NCBI RefSeq assembly: GCF_002865645.1
Contig: NW_020194638.1
Coordinates: 1,419,974 to 1,483,973, forward strand
Reading direction: 5' to 3'
Length of the DNA: 64,000 nt
Source: Hyaloscypha bicolor E
Taxonomy: Eukaryota > Ascomycota > Leotiomycetes > Helotiales > Hyaloscyphaceae
The notes below the pieces were generated by a model that was given only the letters and a program-made list of their open reading frames with translations, was not told where the DNA came from and made no database searches. The translations under genes were made by a program, and so were the position numbers. Of the stretch, positions 59,701 through 64,000 are shown one piece after another (within the stretch, counting starts at the first letter, position 1; the number at the start of each line of letters is the position of its first letter).

Positions 59701-62700
59701 CATCCAGTTCCGGCTCTGTGTCAATGAGGATACCGCCAAAGTACTCGGTGATGGGGATAGTAGATTCTTGTCCACCATAGACATCCTGGACGAGGCCTTT
59801 GATATGAGCGTGGTGAATGCCGTCCAGAATATCCTTGATGGGCTCGTCCACAACCTTGGAGTATTTGACTGCGGTGGGGCCCTGCAAGATACAGGTTCTC
59901 CCAACATCCTGGTCAATGACAGCTTCCAGATCCTCAGACTGCCACAACGAATCCTTCTTGAAGTAGAATTCAAAGTTGTCATCAAGAGCTGGGACGAAGG
60001 TTGTTGGCTTTTGACCCCGGCGTTGGCAGAGAAGGAGGAAGTGCTGGACATCTTGGGCATTGATCAGCTGCGTCTCGGCTTCTGGATACGCGGCCAGGAT
60101 TCTCTCGACAGTTGGGTACGGGTCGGCGAGTTCGGAGTAACTTTGAAGCAAGGACGGCTTTCCTTGGCTTGGTGTGAAACGTTCTTCGACACGGCGAATG
60201 AAATCTCCAGTGAGTTTTTCGTAGGATTTATCGATCCAGCGAGATTCGTGTTTGACAAACATCAAGTCCACCATTCGACGCACAACTTCGCCATAAGTCA
60301 TATCCTCGAGGTCAACGGTCTCACCAGCCTTATTGCGTCCGAACCAAACCTTCTGGAAATCATCGTTGAGCTTCTTGATGATATATTCCCGGTTCTTCTT
60401 CAGTTCTGGCACACGCTTCTCTTTCGGCAAGCTGAAGATCTTAGCGTCCATCTCCGCCCAAAATTTGACACCTCGAGTTGCAAGCTTATGGATTGGCTCG
60501 CCCATCTCCGATCGGACGGTGATAACACCGCCCGCAGGTCCTTTGTAGGTCTTCTCCCAGTGGGAGTCATCGAGGCCCTCCGCCTCTGTGATGGCCTTTT
60601 TGGCATTCTTGCTAGTGTGCGCTTCTTTGGCAGTCATCATACGGCTGCCGAAAAGACAACCATCAAAAGGCATTGGAGGATATCCATACTTGGCAGACCA
60701 GGCACCGGTGAGGTAGGGGTAAGTATCTTCGGCACCACCGAAACCACTACCGGCAACGAGAACGATATTCTCGCTTCTCCGGATGCGACCATACATTTGA
60801 AGGATAGGTTGATGGAAATCTTCGAATGAGTGATGGCCACCGCCACGACCCCCGGTCCATTGAAGGATGACTGGGAAGGTAGGGTTTGCCTTTGCAATGT
60901 TGATCACAGCTTGAATCGCGTCCACGGATCCTGGCTTGAAGGAGATATGTTTCAGACCGAGGGTTTCAATATATTCTTGAGCGACCTCGATAGATGGCAC
61001 ACCGGCTCCAATAGTGAGGCCTTCAATCGGAACACCCTCCGCACGCAATTGGCCGAGAAGGGGAATTTGCCATTGCATAGCACGTGGGTTGACATAAATG
61101 AGGTTGACGGTGATACCACGTCCGGGAGGGATGGCATTCTCAATCTTTCTCAGGGCCTCAGTCATGGTCCTGGCATTATAGTAACCACCACCCGCCAATT
61201 CAATTTGATAGCCGGCGTTCATAGTCGCTGCCACGAAATCCCAGGGCACGGTACATGGTGTCATACCGGCGACCATAACTGGAGGGACACCCAAAAGTCG
61301 GCTCATCTTGGTATCGACGTAAGTCTGACCAGTCGATGTCTTGATGAGACGTGGGCCATGTTCCTTAACCCAATCGATGGCGTATTTCACGGCGTGCTCC
61401 TCGTCGCGATCGAAAAGTTCGGGCTTGTAGCCAACTTCGGGTATCGTCCCGTCGATGGCACCCGCCAAGATAACTCGAACGCCGGTTCCATCCTTGTTGC
61501 GACTGGTCAAAACACCAAGGCCAGAAATCCCACCAGGACCAAAGTCAAGGACATGGGTGGCGTTGGGGAAGACAGTAGCTTTCTCCCAGTTGACTGGGTC
61601 GTGTGTGATCAAGCGCACCAGGGTTGGCACGATATCACCGTTGACCTCATCTCGAAGGTCTTTGCCAGTGTTTGTATCATATACAGGTATTCCTAGTAGT
61701 TTGCTATTGATTTTGATGTCTTTGAGATCCTCATCAATATGTGAGGTGGCATCGGACAAGTATTTGCTGTGGAAGGGGGATGTGATTGGGAGAAATCTGC
61801 TGGAAAATCGGACCTTTCGTTCAGTGAAAGGAATACGGGTCTGATCAAGACCTGTGGGAGCCTTCACTTTTCGGAGCTGAAGATTAAGACCGTACAGAGA
61901 GATGGGTGGACCGGTGACAACCATATTTCGAGCGCTGTTCACCAAGGATATGGCGATGTGTCTGTCTTCTGGCAGATATTGATTTGTTGCATCAATGTGC
62001 TCCTGGACTTGTGCTCGAGACAGGTCTCGGATGCTCAACATGGGCGTTGGGGTACCTTCGCCGTGGTCGACTGAATCTTGCAAAATTGAGGGTGCAAGTG
62101 AGGTTCTTGGGTAGGTTTGTTGACTGCGGGATCCAATCCAGAAGAGTATGGTAAGTGAAGAAATCGCAATTTCGTCAAATGACTCCCACGAATCTGCGGC
62201 CGAGGTGGCAGCGGCAAGAACGATACCTTGGGAATGGCCAGTGGTCCCGCTGATTTTTTCTCTGAACTGACCTGGTGTAAGGCCTAGGACTTTGCAGGTG
62301 ACCGTGTAATGTGCAAGCTGCACAAGCCCAATCAATGGGAAGCTGACCGGCGCAGAAACCATATAATCAACATCTGGAGTAGCTTCAGGATCGTGGAGCC
62401 ATGCCATCACATCCAGGCCTTTCGAGTAGAGCTTTTCCGCTCTTGGGTCCCTGGAGAGATTCTGCAACAGTTCCGCGGCAGAGACGACCAATTCTTCGAC
62501 GAATGACGGATATGTCGTGTAAAGTTCTCGTAGTTCCTCGAAATACTCCTCGATGTTTCCCTGCCCGCCAAAGACACTGTAGACCTTGGCGAACTCGTCG
62601 CCAACTGCTCGGAATAGCGCGGACTCATGGCGTTTGATTGCTCGGCTTGTGGCAGCACGAGCGGCGTAGTATGCTCTGACGACCTCGAGCTTTTTGGCAT

Positions 62701-63088
62701 CGATTCCAGGAAGAGTTGCAGTTATGGCATGGACCTCATTGCCTCTTAAAAATGCTCGCTCAAACTCGTTCAACACAAGTTTCAGCACCTCTTCGTATGA
62801 GCCCTGCGCATCGTCCTCACCCTCATCAACATCTTGCGCAACAAACCCGAGGTATCGCGCAACAAGCTCTGCCACAGACGACGGCTCGTCGTCTTGTGCT
62901 AGTTCGTCTGTTGGGGCGGGGAGTGACGCTAGGAAGCGGTCTTTGATTTGGGCGGCGTGGAAATGGAGGTTTGTCGGTATTAAGAAGGAGTGCTCGAGTG
63001 AGCCGTGGGTAAGAACAAGAGGTCGCAGAGATGCGGAGGATCGAGGTGTAGAGACGCCCGTCTGGGGGCCTGTGGATGTTCCGTACAT
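56741..63088 (-). CDS. fasB: Fatty acid synthase subunit beta (Fas1/FasB), 2099 aa
   Basis: This is the beta chain of the cytosolic type I fungal fatty acid synthase (alpha6-beta6), carrying acetyltransferase, enoyl reductase, dehydratase and malonyl/palmitoyl transferase. Two exons, 63088-57898 and 57849-56741, are joined by a 48-bp intron (donor GTAAGC). The N-terminus [20 protein letters not shown] is typical. Acetyltransferase: [12 protein letters not shown] and serine elbow TTGHSQG near residue 286. Enoyl reductase: [19 protein letters not shown] from about residue 596, with [14 protein letters not shown] and [15 protein letters not shown]. Dehydratase hot-dog/MaoC region: G-D-YNPIHV near 1590. 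Malonyl/palmitoyl transferase: [18 protein letters not shown] and [15 protein letters not shown], with Ser near 1834. All four parts are present and complete. The alpha subunit gene is not in the window. Confidence 0.97.
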
Positions 63089-64000
63089 GTTGGGAGGTTG
63101 ATGTCAGGTTATTAGGGAGATTCTGACATTTGAAGTGTTAGCAAAAAGCTCTCTTAAAGTGCAGAGCAGAAAGTAAACTTCGCAAAGCACTCGAAACATC
63201 ACACTAACCTAGATTTTCAACTCCGTTTACTCAGCGAAGAGCAGGAGCGAAGTAAAGCAGAAAATTGAAGCTGCAAAAAGCAGCGGCGGCGTCGTCTCCT
63301 TGCCAACAAAGTCTTTCTATGGCCGTCTGAAAAGGAAAAGGAGGGTCGTTCTATGATGTGGCAAGAGTTTGAATACGGGAGGATGGAGAGCAGAGAAGGA
63401 GGGGCTGCTTCTCTTGTGTGGAGGTTCAATTGGGGGGTATTTGCAAGAAGCGGTGGTTTCCTCGCAGCTCGAGATCAATTATTGAGCTGTCGGTCTCAAC
63501 GGAACCTCGCCAAATTCTGTCTCCAAGCACTAGCGCAGTGTTGGGCGCACTTCCCGGCACCCCCTGCAGCCTGGCCGCCACGCTTGCTGATTGGCACACA
63601 GCGGCACGGCTGTTGGTGGCAGCCTGCAGGTGAGCGGGCTTGAACTTTGGAGGCTTTGGTCTTGACGGGGACGGGGTCTAGAGTGCGGGAATCGTGCGGA
63701 CAATGAGGGGCTGAGGTGCGATACTCGATGTTGCTGCAGGACAGTTATCATCATTCCTGGCATGGCATAGTCACAGGACGAGGCAGCAATCTGAGAGGTC
63801 CCCGCCAGACTGAGTAAGTGAGACGTGGAAGAGCGCTGCTGGGCGATGTCTTCTTCGCCTTCTGTTTAGTAAACACCTCGGCAGATCAAAGCATACATAT
63901 TGTTGAGGAGCAGAAAACAGCTGCCTGGGTCCAGCGTGATTTACAACGTGTCAAGAACGGTACATCTATTTCGCCGTTCCTTTGGTCCATCTGCGAGGCT
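63089..64000. other. fasB upstream region with a probable 5'-UTR intron
   Basis: On the minus strand, a GTTAGT donor at 63208, branch GCTAAC and acceptor GTCAG at 63123 define an 86-bp likely leader intron 35 bp before the fasB start. The remaining 0.8 kb to the window end shows no supported gene. Fungal FAS alpha and beta genes are sometimes neighbours, but nothing here shows the alpha gene. Confidence 0.45.

Noticed and set aside
1..64000. CRISPR arrays, bacterial operons or integrated virus
   Set aside because: No regular spacer-repeat array, and the intron-rich genes show eukaryotic nuclear DNA; no viral structural or replication genes seen.

Overview
The window is nuclear DNA of a filamentous ascomycete (Pezizomycotina). 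The signs are genes split by many 44-95 bp GT-AG introns with CTAAC/CTGAC-type branch sites, a two-subunit-type fatty acid synthase beta chain, a HET-domain protein, fungal 2EXR proteins, and intact homologues of Nse1, Arp9, Bre2 and Ist2. The overall flavour suggests Leotiomycetes, but I cannot prove the class by eye. Every multi-exon model below was built by hand and keeps reading frame across all joins.

Layout. 0-9 kb, + strand: the 3' part of a secreted neutral ceramidase, a small unrecognised gene, a membrane-anchored amidohydrolase of eight exons, and a six-exon unknown gene whose introns carry related repeats. 9.9-15.3 kb, - strand: a HET protein, Nse1 (SMC5/6 complex), a DUF427 protein with an 11-nt exon, and a GNAT acetyltransferase. 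16.5-25.7 kb: Arp9 and a 2EXR protein (+), a membrane protein (-) divergent from another membrane-anchored protein (+), and Bre2/Ash2 (-). 26.6-30.8 kb, - strand: a secreted acid phosphatase beside an acid sphingomyelinase. 31-35 kb has no intact gene but holds two decayed ones. 35.2-43.6 kb: an Ist2/anoctamin (-), a metallophosphoesterase (+), a 2EXR gene followed by a decayed tandem copy (+), and a DUF4863 cupin (-). 43.6-48.3 kb is gene-poor, with an AT-rich patch and a remarkable tRNA-Asn gene. 48.3-54.8 kb: an SH3 protein and a short-chain dehydrogenase (+), and a tannase (-). 56.7-63.1 kb: fatty acid synthase subunit beta (-), with its long upstream region reaching the window end.

The most unusual item is the tRNA-Asn(GTT) gene at 46075-46263. 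A perfect cloverleaf appears only after removing two GT-AG introns with spliceosomal donor, branch and acceptor sequences (46102-46150 and 46203-46257), plus an 11-nt intron at the normal tRNA position.

Functional links are loose, as usual for a fungal chromosome arm. Ceramidase, sphingomyelinase and acid phosphatase could together break down external sphingolipids. Nse1, Arp9 and Bre2 are independent housekeeping chromatin genes. The gene-poor stretches with relics look like the accessory parts of the window.
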